The notes under the pieces are model-generated. The model did not search any database, was not told the DNA's origin, and was given only the letters and a program-made list of their open reading frames with translations. From the IMG/VR virus record IMGVR_UViG_3300010296_000112, positions 1 to 21,328 of that record: DNA of 21,328 bases; one strand, written 5' to 3'. Below are positions 13,711 through 20,853 of the stretch, piece after piece. Positions within the stretch are counted from its first letter, which is position 1, and each line of letters opens with the position of its first letter. The position numbers were made by a program, and so were the translations under genes. Source of the stretch: a virus.

Positions 13711-13841
13711 TAACAGAACAACATTTTAAAGATATGTGTATTGAACATGGTGGTGACCCTGACGATTACAAACGTTTTGATAGACTAGGCGTTTGGATGT
13801 TTCAAGATGGCAGAATAATACACCAACAAGAAGAAAACTAA
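13704..13841 (+). CDS. 45-aa protein of unknown function
   Basis: A short gene beginning inside the last codons of the previous gene (7-base overlap), with AGGAAAGG upstream at 13684-13691. The 45-residue product (MVITEQHFKDMCIEHGG and onward) is acidic, with a compact middle DDYKRFDRLGVWMFQDGRII. The overlap and the ribosome site support it as real. No family recognised. Confidence 0.55.
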   Translation: MVITEQHFKDMCIEHGGDPDDYKRFDRLGVWMFQDGRIIHQQEEN

Positions 13842-13968
13842 TAGGAAAAATCTTATATATTAATTAAATTATAACAGAGATAGGAAGAACTATTTTTCAT
13901 ATGTTATCTTCCTTCTTGTAGCAATACGGTTTTTCCTATCTCTAAAATATAAACAAACGGAGGTAATT
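13842..13968 (+). promoter_or_regulatory. Leader with long stem-loop and alternative pairings
   Basis: AGAGATAGGAAGAACT (13876-13891) pairs over 16 bases with GGTTTTTCCTATCTCT (13928-13943), two G-U pairs included. The same 3' arm can pair through TTTTTCCTAT (13930-13939) with ATAGGAAAAA at 13841-13850, and the 5' arm can pair through AGGAAGA with TCTTCCT at 13907-13913. The folds exclude one another. The element ends 15 bases before the GGAGG site of the next gene, so a regulatory leader is likely. Confidence 0.5.
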
Positions 13969-14262
13969 ATGAGATGTATGATACATCCAGACATTAAACC
14001 AGAAATGACTGAAACTAGTTATATAGAAATAGATAAAAATACTGACGAGTATATAACTAGAAGTCACGATGTAGTTTATTGTCCACAATGCTTTGAAGAA
14101 GCAGCAGAAGAAGGTAAAACAATGCAGATGCAAATGCAACCTGCTCCCATTAGATACAATCTAACTAAGGATGAGGTCAAAACAATCAAAATACAAAACC
14201 AACTAAGAGATCTTGAGAATAATCACATAGATAGATGGTTGGAAGGAGGAGAATGGAAATGA
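13969..14262 (+). CDS. Small zinc-finger-like protein
   Basis: A 97-residue acidic protein. Cys3 and His6 (MRCMIH) plus Cys38 and Cys41 (YCPQC) could form one zinc site, as in short treble-clef or ribbon fingers. The C-terminal half is helical, with LTKDEVKTIKIQNQLRDLEN. The GGAGG site at 13959-13963 gives the start. The 3' end overlaps the next start (ATGA). A role in nucleic-acid binding or protein bridging is possible; the family is not recognised. Confidence 0.7.
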   Translation: MRCMIHPDIKPEMTETSYIEIDKNTDEYITRSHDVVYCPQCFEEAAEEGKTMQMQMQPAPIRYNLTKDEVKTIKIQNQLRDLENNHIDRWLEGGEWK

Positions 14263-14558
14263 GTAAAATGACATTGATTGGTCAATTTAGTAGAACACTA
14301 GGTTATCTTGCTTTTGGTCTTAACAATGTGTTGAGATTTGTTGGCACAGCAACTAATAAAGTATCAAATGTAGTAAGTAATAAACAACGATATGACATTG
14401 AAATACTTGTAGATGGCGCAACAACAATAACACACAATAATCAAACTGAGACACAATTGCGTAATTGTCTTGAAGGTATGGATAGATTTGGTGTTACAGA
14501 AGTCATTATAAAACAACATGTTAAAGAACAACAAAAGGAGAAAGAAAATGACAACTAA
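14259..14558 (+). CDS. 99-aa protein of unknown function
   Basis: The start is taken at 14259 (MSKMTLIGQFSRTL) because GGAAGGAGGAG lies at 14241-14251, seven bases upstream; two upstream in-frame ATGs (14235, 14253) overlap or precede that site. The N-terminal 40 residues are amphipathic to hydrophobic (GYLAFGLNNVLRFVGTATN), followed by a domain with IEILVDGATTITHNNQTETQ and a Lys/Glu-rich tail. It overlaps both neighbours by a few bases, so it is part of a tightly coupled early operon. Function unknown. Confidence 0.65.
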   Translation: MSKMTLIGQFSRTLGYLAFGLNNVLRFVGTATNKVSNVVSNKQRYDIEILVDGATTITHNNQTETQLRNCLEGMDRFGVTEVIIKQHVKEQQKEKENDN

Positions 14559-14697
14559 AGAGTTACTACAAGACATACAAGAGTTTCTAGACCAACTTGG
14601 TACAGCTAAACCATTGTATGTAAGCAGAGCTAAAGAGTTATCAAAAGCTATTGATTATCACATGGGAGTTTTAGACAATGTATCTGAAACTAAATAA
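14548..14697 (+). CDS. 49-aa helical protein of unknown function
   Basis: AAAAGGAG (14533-14540) precedes the ATG at the proper distance, and the gene overlaps the previous one by 11 bases and the next by 20. The product, starting MTTKELLQDIQEFLDQLG, is almost entirely helical, with two predicted helices separated by a GTAKPLYV turn, resembling small helical-hairpin proteins. No motif identified. Confidence 0.6.
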   Translation: MTTKELLQDIQEFLDQLGTAKPLYVSRAKELSKAIDYHMGVLDNVSETK

Positions 14698-14875
14698 AGA
14701 CAATAGATTGCAGTTTGGAGTGCTGTTAACATTAGACGAAGTTGATACTATCATACTTGGTTTAAGTGAATTAACAGCACCAGAAGCTGACAAACTACAA
14801 ACAGAGCTGATACATTTAAAGGCTAAAGCTAAAATCAAAGGGAAACAAACTTATGGAGAAACAAAAAGACTGTGA
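14678..14875 (+). CDS. 65-aa protein of unknown function
   Basis: GGGAG at 14664-14668 is its ribosome site. The product begins MYLKLNKDNRLQFGVLLTLD, continues with helical segments around VDTIILGLSELTAPEADKLQ, and ends with a basic stretch KAKAKIKGKQTYGETK. It is expressed within the run of overlapping small genes. I do not recognise it. Confidence 0.6.
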   Translation: MYLKLNKDNRLQFGVLLTLDEVDTIILGLSELTAPEADKLQTELIHLKAKAKIKGKQTYGETKRL

Positions 14876-14984
14876 ACATGAAAACAGATTATATATACCT
14901 GCAGAAATTGACAATTATGTAGTTGAAAATTTAGTCTGTTTAGATTGTCACAGTAACTTATCACTAGAAAGGGAGGACATATGA
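14853..14984 (+). CDS. 43-aa putative zinc-binding protein
   Basis: A short gene that overlaps the preceding gene by 23 bases and the next by 4 (ATGA). The 43-residue product has Cys7 and His9 (KDCEHE) and Cys29, Cys32 and His33 (LVCLDCH), enough for one zinc site. AAAGGG lies upstream at a fitting distance. It is similar in style to the other zinc-finger-like small proteins of this region. Confidence 0.6.
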   Translation: MEKQKDCEHENRLYIPAEIDNYVVENLVCLDCHSNLSLEREDI

Positions 14985-15976
14985 GTCCAGCATTTATAGA
15001 CAATATGATGTACGTTGGAGACACACCTTGGCATAAACAAGGTACTAGAGTAGACGATGCTCCAACAATAGAAGAAGCGTTGCATTATGCAAAGCTTAAC
15101 TGGGAGGTAATAAAAGAACCTACTTATATATATCCTAACAATGGATATGGAGGTAAAAAGACAGGTCATTATGTAACTTTACGAGAAGATACTCATCAGA
15201 TACTTGGTAATGTATCTGGTAAATATGGTATTTTGCAAAATCGTGAAGCATTTGCACCATTTGAACCATTACTTGATATGGGTTTTAAACTAGAAACAGC
15301 AGGTAGTGTGCAAGATGGTAAGAAAGTATGGATACTTGCTAAATCTCCAGAAAACTATAAAGTAGGTGAGGATTTGATAGAACAATATGTATTATTATAT
15401 ACATCACACGATGGTTCAGCTGGTAGTGTATTTAGACCTACAGGTGTTCGTGTAGTATGTTATAATACTATTGAACTAGCATTGTCAAGAGAAGCCAAAT
15501 GGCAATATTCACTTAAACATACTAGTAGTATTAAAGACAGAGTTAAGAATCTTACAAAAATTATAGGAAGATCTAACGGAGACTTTAAAGCTGCTATTGA
15601 TGATATGAATAACTTTGGTGAAGTAGAAATGAACGAAGATTCATTAGACTTATATCTTGAAACAGTTATACCATTCTTAAAAGACAGAAACAAAGAATCT
15701 AATCCAGAAATGGGTATCTTTGTACGCAATACTGCGTTACCTGTCTACAATAAGATTAAAGATAACTTTTACAATGGTATGGGTAACAAAGGTGAAACAC
15801 TTTGGGATGCATACAATGCAATCACTCAGTATTACACACATGACAAACAATACAAAGACTGGGTAAGAACTACACAGTTTGGTGCTGGCTATGATTACAA
15901 TGTAAAAGCATTTAAAATAGCACAGAAGTTTGTAAATGTTACAAGAAAAAACAATCAATCATTCAGCTTAAATTAG
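14981..15976 (+). CDS. DUF932-family protein (TIGR03299-like)
   Basis: A 331-residue protein of the phage/plasmid-like DUF932 family, recognised from the N-terminal TPWHKQGTRVDDAPTIEEAL, the block NVSGKYGILQNREAFAPFEP and the conserved GSVFRPTGVRVVCYNTIELA. The biochemical role of the family is not well established; its genes commonly lie beside recombination genes, as here, where ERF follows after 10 bases. GGGAGG (14971-14976) is the ribosome site, and the start overlaps the previous stop by 4 bases. Probably cytoplasmic and acting on viral DNA in recombination or replication (inference). Confidence 0.85.
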   Translation: MSPAFIDNMMYVGDTPWHKQGTRVDDAPTIEEALHYAKLNWEVIKEPTYIYPNNGYGGKKTGHYVTLREDTHQILGNVSGKYGILQNREAFAPFEPLLDMGFKLETAGSVQDGKKVWILAKSPENYKVGEDLIEQYVLLYTSHDGSAGSVFRPTGVRVVCYNTIELALSREAKWQYSLKHTSSIKDRVKNLTKIIGRSNGDFKAAIDDMNNFGEVEMNEDSLDLYLETVIPFLKDRNKESNPEMGIFVRNTALPVYNKIKDNFYNGMGNKGETLWDAYNAITQYYTHDKQYKDWVRTTQFGAGYDYNVKAFKIAQKFVNVTRKNNQSFSLN

Positions 15977-15986
15977 GAGGTAATTA

Positions 15987-16610
15987 ATGGATGACTTTAA
16001 AACAGCAACTATTACAGAGAAACTTAACTTTATACAGCATGAGCTAAAAGTTAAAAAGTCAAATGTAAATAGTTTTGCTAAGTTCAATTACAGGACACTA
16101 GATGACATCTTTGAAAATGTAAAACCATTGCTAGATAAAACTGGCTGTGTTATTACAATTTCTGATGAACTAGTAGATAAAAATAATGGTACTTACATTA
16201 AAGCAACAGTTGAGCTATCAGACGGAAATGACAGTATATCTGTAGATGCATTTGCCAGAGAATCTGTTGGTAAGAAAGGTATGGATGACCCACAGATGAC
16301 AGGTACTGCATCAACGTATGCTCGAAAGTATGCTTGTAATGGTTTGTTTGCAATTGACGATACAGAAGATTCTGATAGTATGGACAATCGTGAGCAAACA
16401 TTACTTAATGGTAAGAAACCAACTAAAGGTCATATAACAGTAGACCAGAACCTTAAATTAGATAGATTGTCACGAGATCCTGCTTTAAAAGGTACAGATA
16501 CACCTGCAAAAGTAAGGAAACTAATTGACGAAAATCCTACTGAAGATAGAGCTGCTAAAGCTATAGTTAAGTTACAAAACGCAATCAAAAAAGCAAAGGA
16601 GGCTAAGTAA
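15987..16610 (+). CDS. erf: ERF-family single-strand annealing protein
   Basis: A 207-residue ERF recombinase. The core (about 10-130) ends in the diagnostic stretch GTASTYARKYACNGLFAIDD followed by TEDSD (residues 106-130), matching the ERF pattern of an alanine/tyrosine/arginine helix and an acidic end. ERF proteins anneal complementary single strands and serve in circularisation and recombination-dependent replication. The C-terminal 60 residues are basic and helical (VRKLIDENPTEDRAAKAIVK), a likely DNA- or partner-binding extension. GGAGG precedes the ATG; the TAA stop shares its last base with the next start. Confidence 0.9.
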   Translation: MDDFKTATITEKLNFIQHELKVKKSNVNSFAKFNYRTLDDIFENVKPLLDKTGCVITISDELVDKNNGTYIKATVELSDGNDSISVDAFARESVGKKGMDDPQMTGTASTYARKYACNGLFAIDDTEDSDSMDNREQTLLNGKKPTKGHITVDQNLKLDRLSRDPALKGTDTPAKVRKLIDENPTEDRAAKAIVKLQNAIKKAKEAK

Positions 16611-17140
16611 TGGCTGGAAGTTATAGACAAGTCGTTAAAGCTAAATCTGTATCTGCAAGATACAATGAACCACCTAAATCATACATGTCATGGAACAATG
16701 ACGTATGTTTAGATGTTGTAATAGAGAAACAAAGTAAAGATGGTAGTTCTTATGACTACACATTTACTATTTCTGGCAACTACAAGAAAGACAATCCTAA
16801 GAATCCTTGGGGTAGTGCATTCAAAGTTGCTAAGTTCTTTGAGGCTGTTGGTGTAAACACTAAAGACCTCAATGGAGATATGGTAATACCTGATGCATGG
16901 TTTGACCAAGCAATAGGTAAAGAGTTCTCTTACATTACATATCCTAGCGATAGACTCAGAGACAATGGCAAACCATTTTGGAATGACTTTGACATTGTAA
17001 TGTCTGCAGATGCTGGTCAAGATGCTCACAAAGCAGAATTTGACAAGCAAGTTCGTGATGGATGGATTAAAGTTTATGAAGAACCTACTGAAGAACCTTC
17101 TGCTGATAGTTCTGATGTAAGTGATGACATGGACTTATAA
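16610..17140 (+). CDS. Likely single-stranded DNA-binding protein
   Basis: A 176-residue protein translated from a start overlapping the ERF stop, with AAGGAGG at 16596-16602. The N-terminal 140 residues look beta-rich with aromatic residues suited to ssDNA stacking (YMSWNNDVCLDVVIEKQS, then YDYTFTISGNYKKDNPKNPW). The C-terminus is a strongly acidic tail ending SSDVSDDMDL, a hallmark of SSB-type proteins that use such tails to recruit partners. Together with position between ERF and the primase-helicase, an SSB role is the best guess; no family-level match is claimed. Confidence 0.6.
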   Translation: MAGSYRQVVKAKSVSARYNEPPKSYMSWNNDVCLDVVIEKQSKDGSSYDYTFTISGNYKKDNPKNPWGSAFKVAKFFEAVGVNTKDLNGDMVIPDAWFDQAIGKEFSYITYPSDRLRDNGKPFWNDFDIVMSADAGQDAHKAEFDKQVRDGWIKVYEEPTEEPSADSSDVSDDMDL

Positions 17141-17142
17141 TC

Positions 17143-17415
17143 ATGGGTAAGCCAACAGTTACACAAATATTGATAAATTGGCTTAAATCTCGTATGGAGG
17201 TTGGCAACTTTAGGGTTGCCAGCCATGAGGTTGAGAATCAATTAACTCAGTATGGTTTAGTATATTACGACAAATTATTTAATGCAGGTACTGCAGGTAG
17301 ATATTGGCGTGAGTTTAAACGTACTCCAGAGTTAATGCAACGTATCGATATTAAAGAGATTAAACGAGTTAAAACGAAAAGCGCAGAACACACATGGGAA
17401 ATAACACTTATCTAA
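17143..17415 (+). CDS. 90-aa protein of unknown function, possibly DNA-binding
   Basis: A basic 90-residue protein beginning MGKPTVTQILINWLKSRMEV. The segment FRVASHEVENQLTQYGLVYY and the following AGTAGRYWREFKRTPELM could form a winged-helix-like fold, with an Arg/Lys-rich C-terminal strand (KEIKRVKTKSAEHTWEITLI). It begins 3 bases after the SSB-like gene and overlaps the primase-helicase start by 22 bases, so it is made in step with them. An accessory factor for replication initiation is possible. Confidence 0.6.
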   Translation: MGKPTVTQILINWLKSRMEVGNFRVASHEVENQLTQYGLVYYDKLFNAGTAGRYWREFKRTPELMQRIDIKEIKRVKTKSAEHTWEITLI

Positions 17416-19235
17416 TAGAATATGCAATTAACACAGTTGCAAATCGTAATAAGTTTTGCACAGTTCCTGAGTTCAAAGATGTTTTAAACAAAAACAAAGG
17501 TAGAGAAATATATCGTAGTATGTTTCTATATGAACCTGATGAAATAAAAAAACATCATGCTGAACATGGCACAGTAGCAAGATACAATGGTAAGCAAGCA
17601 GTAGATAAATTATACATTGACGTAGATTTAGAAGGTCAAAAACAAGGTGATGCAACTATAGAAAAAGTTGGACATCTTGTTAATGATATACTAGAACTAG
17701 GTGTAAAAGAAGAACATATTAATGTATGGTTTTCTGGTAGAGGTTTCCATATACATCTACCAAACATCTATGGTTTTGAACCAAGCAGCAATCTTGCTGC
17801 GCAAGTCAAAGCTACAATGCAAAGAGACTTTGCTAAGTATATAGATAATATCTACGACAATGCTAGACTTATTCGTGCTAGTTATTCTCTTAACAAAAAA
17901 TCTAATAGGTATAAAGTTCCCTTGCCTCTCGTAGCAGTAACTACTAATCAATGGGCATACTCTGAAGTATTGGACTTCGCTAAAACCAATTCTAAGATGT
18001 TTGCACATAGTAAGTTACCTGATGAGGTAAGTGAGCTTTATCCTAATCTCCTTCCACATATACCTAGTGAGAAAAATGAAAAGATAACAAAAGCTATTTT
18101 TACTAATGTAAAATACAAACCAACTAAACATATTACATGCATACAACATATGTATAATGCTGGATATGTACATGGTCATAGACATAAGCATTTGTTACGT
18201 CTTGCTAGTTTATGGATTACCAAGTTTGGTTTTCCTAAAGAAGCAGTTATGAGTATGGCTAGAACGTGGAATAATTCATTGACACAACCATTGCCAAACG
18301 AAGAAGTTAGTTCTGTATTACGCAGTATAACTACTAAAGATGGATACAATTATAGTTGTAGAGATGAAGTGCTTTCAAGATATTGCGATAGCAAATGTAC
18401 TTTATACAAATACAAAGATCTGGATGATAATGTAGCAGCAGTTAACTCTAGTCAAATGGCACAGATATTACTAGAAGCTTACACAGAAGACTTTACTAAT
18501 AGGTCATTTAACATAAAGGATATATTTCCATTTATGACACAAGACTATGTAGTTAAATGTGGTGAGCTTGTTGTACTAACAGGTGATACTAAACTAGGTA
18601 AGACTGCTTTCTGGCAATATATTATTGCTAACATTGACATACCAACTTTGTTCTTGTCTTTAGAAGTACAAGCTAAACTAATGTCTAGACGTTTCTATCA
18701 GATAGCATTAAACAAAAGCAAAGAACAGATAGAAGATATGTTTATTGCTGGTAATACTGATATGATAGAAGAAGGCGTAAATAAACTTGCACATCTAGAA
18801 ATTATAGATTCTAGTGCAGCACCTGATGTAAGTCAGTATGCTGAAATGGTAGATAAACATGATGTCAAGATTATTGTAGTAGATACACTAGACGTAGTTC
18901 AAGCTAAGTTTGCTAAGAAAGAACCATTACAACAGCAGATATATATTATTAATGCTCTAAAGAACCTTGCTGTCGAAAAAGACATTATTGTACTTGCAGT
19001 AAATCATTTATCTAAAACTGCAAGCTACAGACATAAAGAAGGTGAAGAGCTTGATGTATATAGTGCAAAAGGTGCTAGTGATGTAGCACAAAAGTCAGAC
19101 AAGATGATAGCGTTTATGGGTAATAAACAAAGTAAGAAACGTAAGATTAAATCTCTTGCATCTCGTGACGAGTCAGACTTTGAAATAGTCACAGCATTTG
19201 ACTGGAAAACATTTAGTTTTTCTAAATATGCATAA
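17394..19235 (+). CDS. AEP primase-helicase fusion protein
   Basis: A 613-residue bifunctional replication protein. The N-terminal archaeo-eukaryotic primase (AEP) domain shows the metal-binding pair in LYIDVDLE (D76, D78), the SGRGFHIHLP motif (114-123) and RASYSLNKKSNRYKVPLP (161-178). A PriCT-like helical region follows (about 260-312), then a possible metal site with Cys322, Cys331 and Cys335. The C-terminal RecA-like helicase domain has Walker A GDTKLGKT (397-404), Walker B KIIVVD (492-497) and the sensor-like VLAVNHLSK (533-541). It makes primers and unwinds DNA at the fork. No clear ribosome site is seen; translation probably relies on coupling with the overlapping upstream gene. Confidence 0.9.
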   Translation: MGNNTYLIEYAINTVANRNKFCTVPEFKDVLNKNKGREIYRSMFLYEPDEIKKHHAEHGTVARYNGKQAVDKLYIDVDLEGQKQGDATIEKVGHLVNDILELGVKEEHINVWFSGRGFHIHLPNIYGFEPSSNLAAQVKATMQRDFAKYIDNIYDNARLIRASYSLNKKSNRYKVPLPLVAVTTNQWAYSEVLDFAKTNSKMFAHSKLPDEVSELYPNLLPHIPSEKNEKITKAIFTNVKYKPTKHITCIQHMYNAGYVHGHRHKHLLRLASLWITKFGFPKEAVMSMARTWNNSLTQPLPNEEVSSVLRSITTKDGYNYSCRDEVLSRYCDSKCTLYKYKDLDDNVAAVNSSQMAQILLEAYTEDFTNRSFNIKDIFPFMTQDYVVKCGELVVLTGDTKLGKTAFWQYIIANIDIPTLFLSLEVQAKLMSRRFYQIALNKSKEQIEDMFIAGNTDMIEEGVNKLAHLEIIDSSAAPDVSQYAEMVDKHDVKIIVVDTLDVVQAKFAKKEPLQQQIYIINALKNLAVEKDIIVLAVNHLSKTASYRHKEGEELDVYSAKGASDVAQKSDKMIAFMGNKQSKKRKIKSLASRDESDFEIVTAFDWKTFSFSKYA

Positions 19236-19241
19236 ACAATA

Positions 19242-19277
19242 ATAAATAGGGGAAGTATAACAGCTTTCCCTATTTAT
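19242..19277 (+). terminator. Stem-loop after the primase-helicase gene
   Basis: TAAATAGGGGAAG (19243-19255) pairs with CTTTCCCTATTTA (19264-19276), one G-U on the plus strand; one further A-T pair makes 14 bp, with an eight-base loop. It starts seven bases after the stop codon. What follows is AT-rich (AAATAAAATAAAG) but not a T-run, so it may be a processing or stability hairpin rather than a full terminator. Confidence 0.5.
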
Positions 19278-19296
19278 AAATAAAATAAAGGGTACT

Positions 19297-19533
19297 ATGA
19301 AAAATGCAACACATTACACTATATTAGGTGTACCAATAGTTAAAATTACAAAAAGAGTAGATAGTGATGGAACCAATACCTATCATAGTAATAGAATAAT
19401 ATTGTTCAATTTGTTCTTGTTTGGTGCAGGATACGCCTCACAAAAAGAAAGTGAACATATACATTTTAACGTAGGAATTACAAAGTTTGAAATACTTTGG
19501 AGTTTCTGCATAAGAAAAAGGTGGTTATTATGA
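19297..19533 (+). CDS. 78-aa protein of unknown function
   Basis: Begins MKNATHYTILGVPIVKITKR and contains a hydrophobic stretch around IILFNLFLFGAGYASQ (about residues 34-49), which could be a membrane segment or a buried core. The C-terminus is basic (FCIRKRWLL). AAAGGG lies upstream. The 3' end overlaps the next gene by 4 bases. Not recognised. Confidence 0.6.
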   Translation: MKNATHYTILGVPIVKITKRVDSDGTNTYHSNRIILFNLFLFGAGYASQKESEHIHFNVGITKFEILWSFCIRKRWLL

Positions 19534-19715
19534 AAATATATCCTAATTTAAAATCAACTAAAATGCAGCAATTAATATCATTATTAGGTGATTTAGAACA
19601 TACAGACAGGCAAAGAATGTCTAGAGATGGTCAAGAAATACTAGATAATATATTTGAATTATTAGGTATGCCTAAATATGATGATATGATTAAAGCATCA
19701 CAGGAGGAAGAATAA
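19530..19715 (+). CDS. 61-aa helical protein of unknown function
   Basis: The start at 19530 (MKIYPNLKSTKMQQ) is preferred because AAAGGTGG lies at 19517-19524 and the ATG overlaps the upstream stop (ATGA); an in-frame ATG at 19497 lies inside the upstream gene without a site. Predicted helices cover most of the protein (LISLLGDLEHTDRQRMSRDG and onward). The tail is acidic (SQEEE). Function unknown. Confidence 0.65.
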   Translation: MKIYPNLKSTKMQQLISLLGDLEHTDRQRMSRDGQEILDNIFELLGMPKYDDMIKASQEEE

Positions 19716-19903
19716 TGGCTAAAGCAGATTGGAACGTAGTTAAACGTAAATATGGAACAGAAGTATTCGTTGGTAACGGATATAGAGAAATATTTATTGG
19801 ACACTCTGATGAAATGACATCTCATGAATCACACAGAACTACTGTTCTTATTGCTCACATAATTAAAAAAGCATTAAATAAGGATAATCCATATGATAAA
19901 TAA
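19715..19903 (+). CDS. 62-aa protein of unknown function
   Basis: GGAGGAAG precedes the ATG, which shares a base with the upstream TAA. The product begins MAKADWNVVKRKYGTEVFVG and continues with a probable helix at residues 39-55 (SHRTTVLIAHIIKKALN). Mixed alpha/beta, slightly basic. The 3' end overlaps the next gene by 11 bases. No motif recognised. Confidence 0.65.
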   Translation: MAKADWNVVKRKYGTEVFVGNGYREIFIGHSDEMTSHESHRTTVLIAHIIKKALNKDNPYDK

Positions 19904-20222
19904 AGAGAAACTAATAAAAAAATTAATAGATGCATATGAAGATTATATTATAGAAGCATCTGTTAATATACCATTAGATGAAGTAATGATGAATCATCCA
20001 GATGGTGCAGAGTTTGGAGTTGTACAAACAGAGCTTGGTGCAAAGTTAAATAATTATAGAGATGTAATTAATACTTTAAAATTCTGTTTATTAAATGAAG
20101 AACGTTTTCCATTAATAAGACATTCATACGATGAACAAACAAAACAAGAAATGAAAAACGAAACACAAGATTTATTTGATTTAATGATGGATGAAAATCA
20201 TCCAGCAAATAATAAGTCATGA
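19893..20222 (+). CDS. 109-aa helical protein of unknown function
   Basis: AAGGA at 19880-19884 is the likely ribosome site. The product is acidic and largely helical: KEKLIKKLIDAYEDYIIEAS at the start, then LGAKLNNYRDVINTLKFCLL, and a Glu/Asp-rich C-terminal third containing QDLFDLMMDENH. The 3' end overlaps the resolvase-like gene by 4 bases (ATGA), so the two are made together. No family recognised. Confidence 0.65.
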   Translation: MINKEKLIKKLIDAYEDYIIEASVNIPLDEVMMNHPDGAEFGVVQTELGAKLNNYRDVINTLKFCLLNEERFPLIRHSYDEQTKQEMKNETQDLFDLMMDENHPANNKS

Positions 20223-20545
20223 GTGGAGGTAGAGCTGCCAAGCAAAAAGGCAATAGAGTAGAACGAGAATGTGTTAATTTAGCTAAAGGTTTTGGATTTG
20301 AATCACGCAGAGCATGGGGTTCAGATGGAAGATCTTTAGGTTGGCACGAGGAAGTAGATATGGTAATAGATTTACCAAAATCAAAACCATATAAATTTCA
20401 AGTCAAAGCTCGTAAAAAAATTGGTGACCTGTATAAACCTTGCGATGATGTCTATGGACAAATCATAAAGGAAGATAGAGGAGAACCATTAGTAACTATA
20501 CGTTACAAAGACTTCTTACTGCTGTTAAAAAAAATAACAGGGTAG
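20219..20545 (+). CDS. Holliday-junction-resolvase-like nuclease
   Basis: A 108-residue PD-(D/E)XK-type nuclease. The N-terminal KGNRVERECVNLAKGFGFES (with E15 and E17), then RRAWGSDGR, EEVDMVI (D47) and FQVKARKK (Q61, K63) follow the arrangement of archaeal Hjc-like resolvases and related phage nucleases, with Q replacing the acidic residue of the E-x-K part, as is known in this superfamily. It probably cuts branched DNA made during recombination or before packaging. There is no ribosome site; the start overlaps the previous stop. A VRR-NUC-like or restriction-type nuclease is an alternative. Confidence 0.75.
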   Translation: MSGGRAAKQKGNRVERECVNLAKGFGFESRRAWGSDGRSLGWHEEVDMVIDLPKSKPYKFQVKARKKIGDLYKPCDDVYGQIIKEDRGEPLVTIRYKDFLLLLKKITG

Positions 20546-20617
20546 AAGAGATGTCTCTTATTGACATAGGATTTTAATCAACAATCGTGGATTTCTATAA
20601 ATGTAAGAGGCTGATAA
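20546..20617 (+). other. Short non-coding stretch with small hairpins
   Basis: After the nuclease gene, AAGAG (20546-20550) can pair with CTCTT (20555-20559), and CTCTTA (20555-20560) can alternatively pair with TAAGAG at 20604-20609. Nothing else is recognised. With the leader-peptide hairpin downstream, this forms the untranslated leader of the next small genes. Confidence 0.35.
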
Positions 20618-20677
20618 ATGAAAGAGGTGGTACAGGTTGGCGCTAGTGCCACCTCAACAACAAAGGAGATAAAATGA
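20618..20677 (+). CDS. Possible 19-aa leader peptide overlapping a hairpin
   Basis: A short frame starting at 20618 (MKEVVQVGASATSTTKEIK) follows AAGAGG (20605-20610) at the right distance and ends in a TGA overlapping the next gene's ATG (ATGA at 20674-20677). Inside it GAGGTGGTAC (20624-20633) pairs with GTGCCACCTC (20646-20655), ten bases with one G-U, just before the AAAGGAG site of the next gene. Ribosomes on the leader would open the hairpin. Whether the peptide is made is uncertain. Confidence 0.35.
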   Translation: MKEVVQVGASATSTTKEIK

Positions 20678-20853
20678 ATAAACATATCCAATCAGAAATA
20701 GAAGATATAACTAGTATCTTAAACCATGTGGAAAGTTTTACATCATGTCCTCACGTTAAAGATGCAGTACCATTACTTAAAATAAAATACAATCGTGTAA
20801 AGGAATATATAAATGAATCACATAATAGAGAACTATTTGGAAAGGACTACTAA
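20674..20853 (+). CDS. 59-aa helical protein of unknown function
   Basis: AAAGGAG at 20662-20668 precedes the ATG. The product starts MNKHIQSEIEDITSILNHVE and is predicted mostly helical, with one cysteine (SCPHVKD) and a basic helix KIKYNRVKEYINESH. The 3' end overlaps the next gene by 41 bases in another frame. Not recognised. Confidence 0.6.
   Translation: MNKHIQSEIEDITSILNHVESFTSCPHVKDAVPLLKIKYNRVKEYINESHNRELFGKDY

Noticed and set aside
16709-17050. 113-aa minus-strand ORF opposite the SSB-like gene
   Set aside because: It is a shadow frame inside a well-supported coupled operon, with no ribosome site and no neighbours on that strand.
20609-20633. Hammerhead-like core (CTGAT...GAAA) near the leader peptide
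   Set aside because: The conserved core bases CUGAUGA and the required three-stem arrangement are not met.
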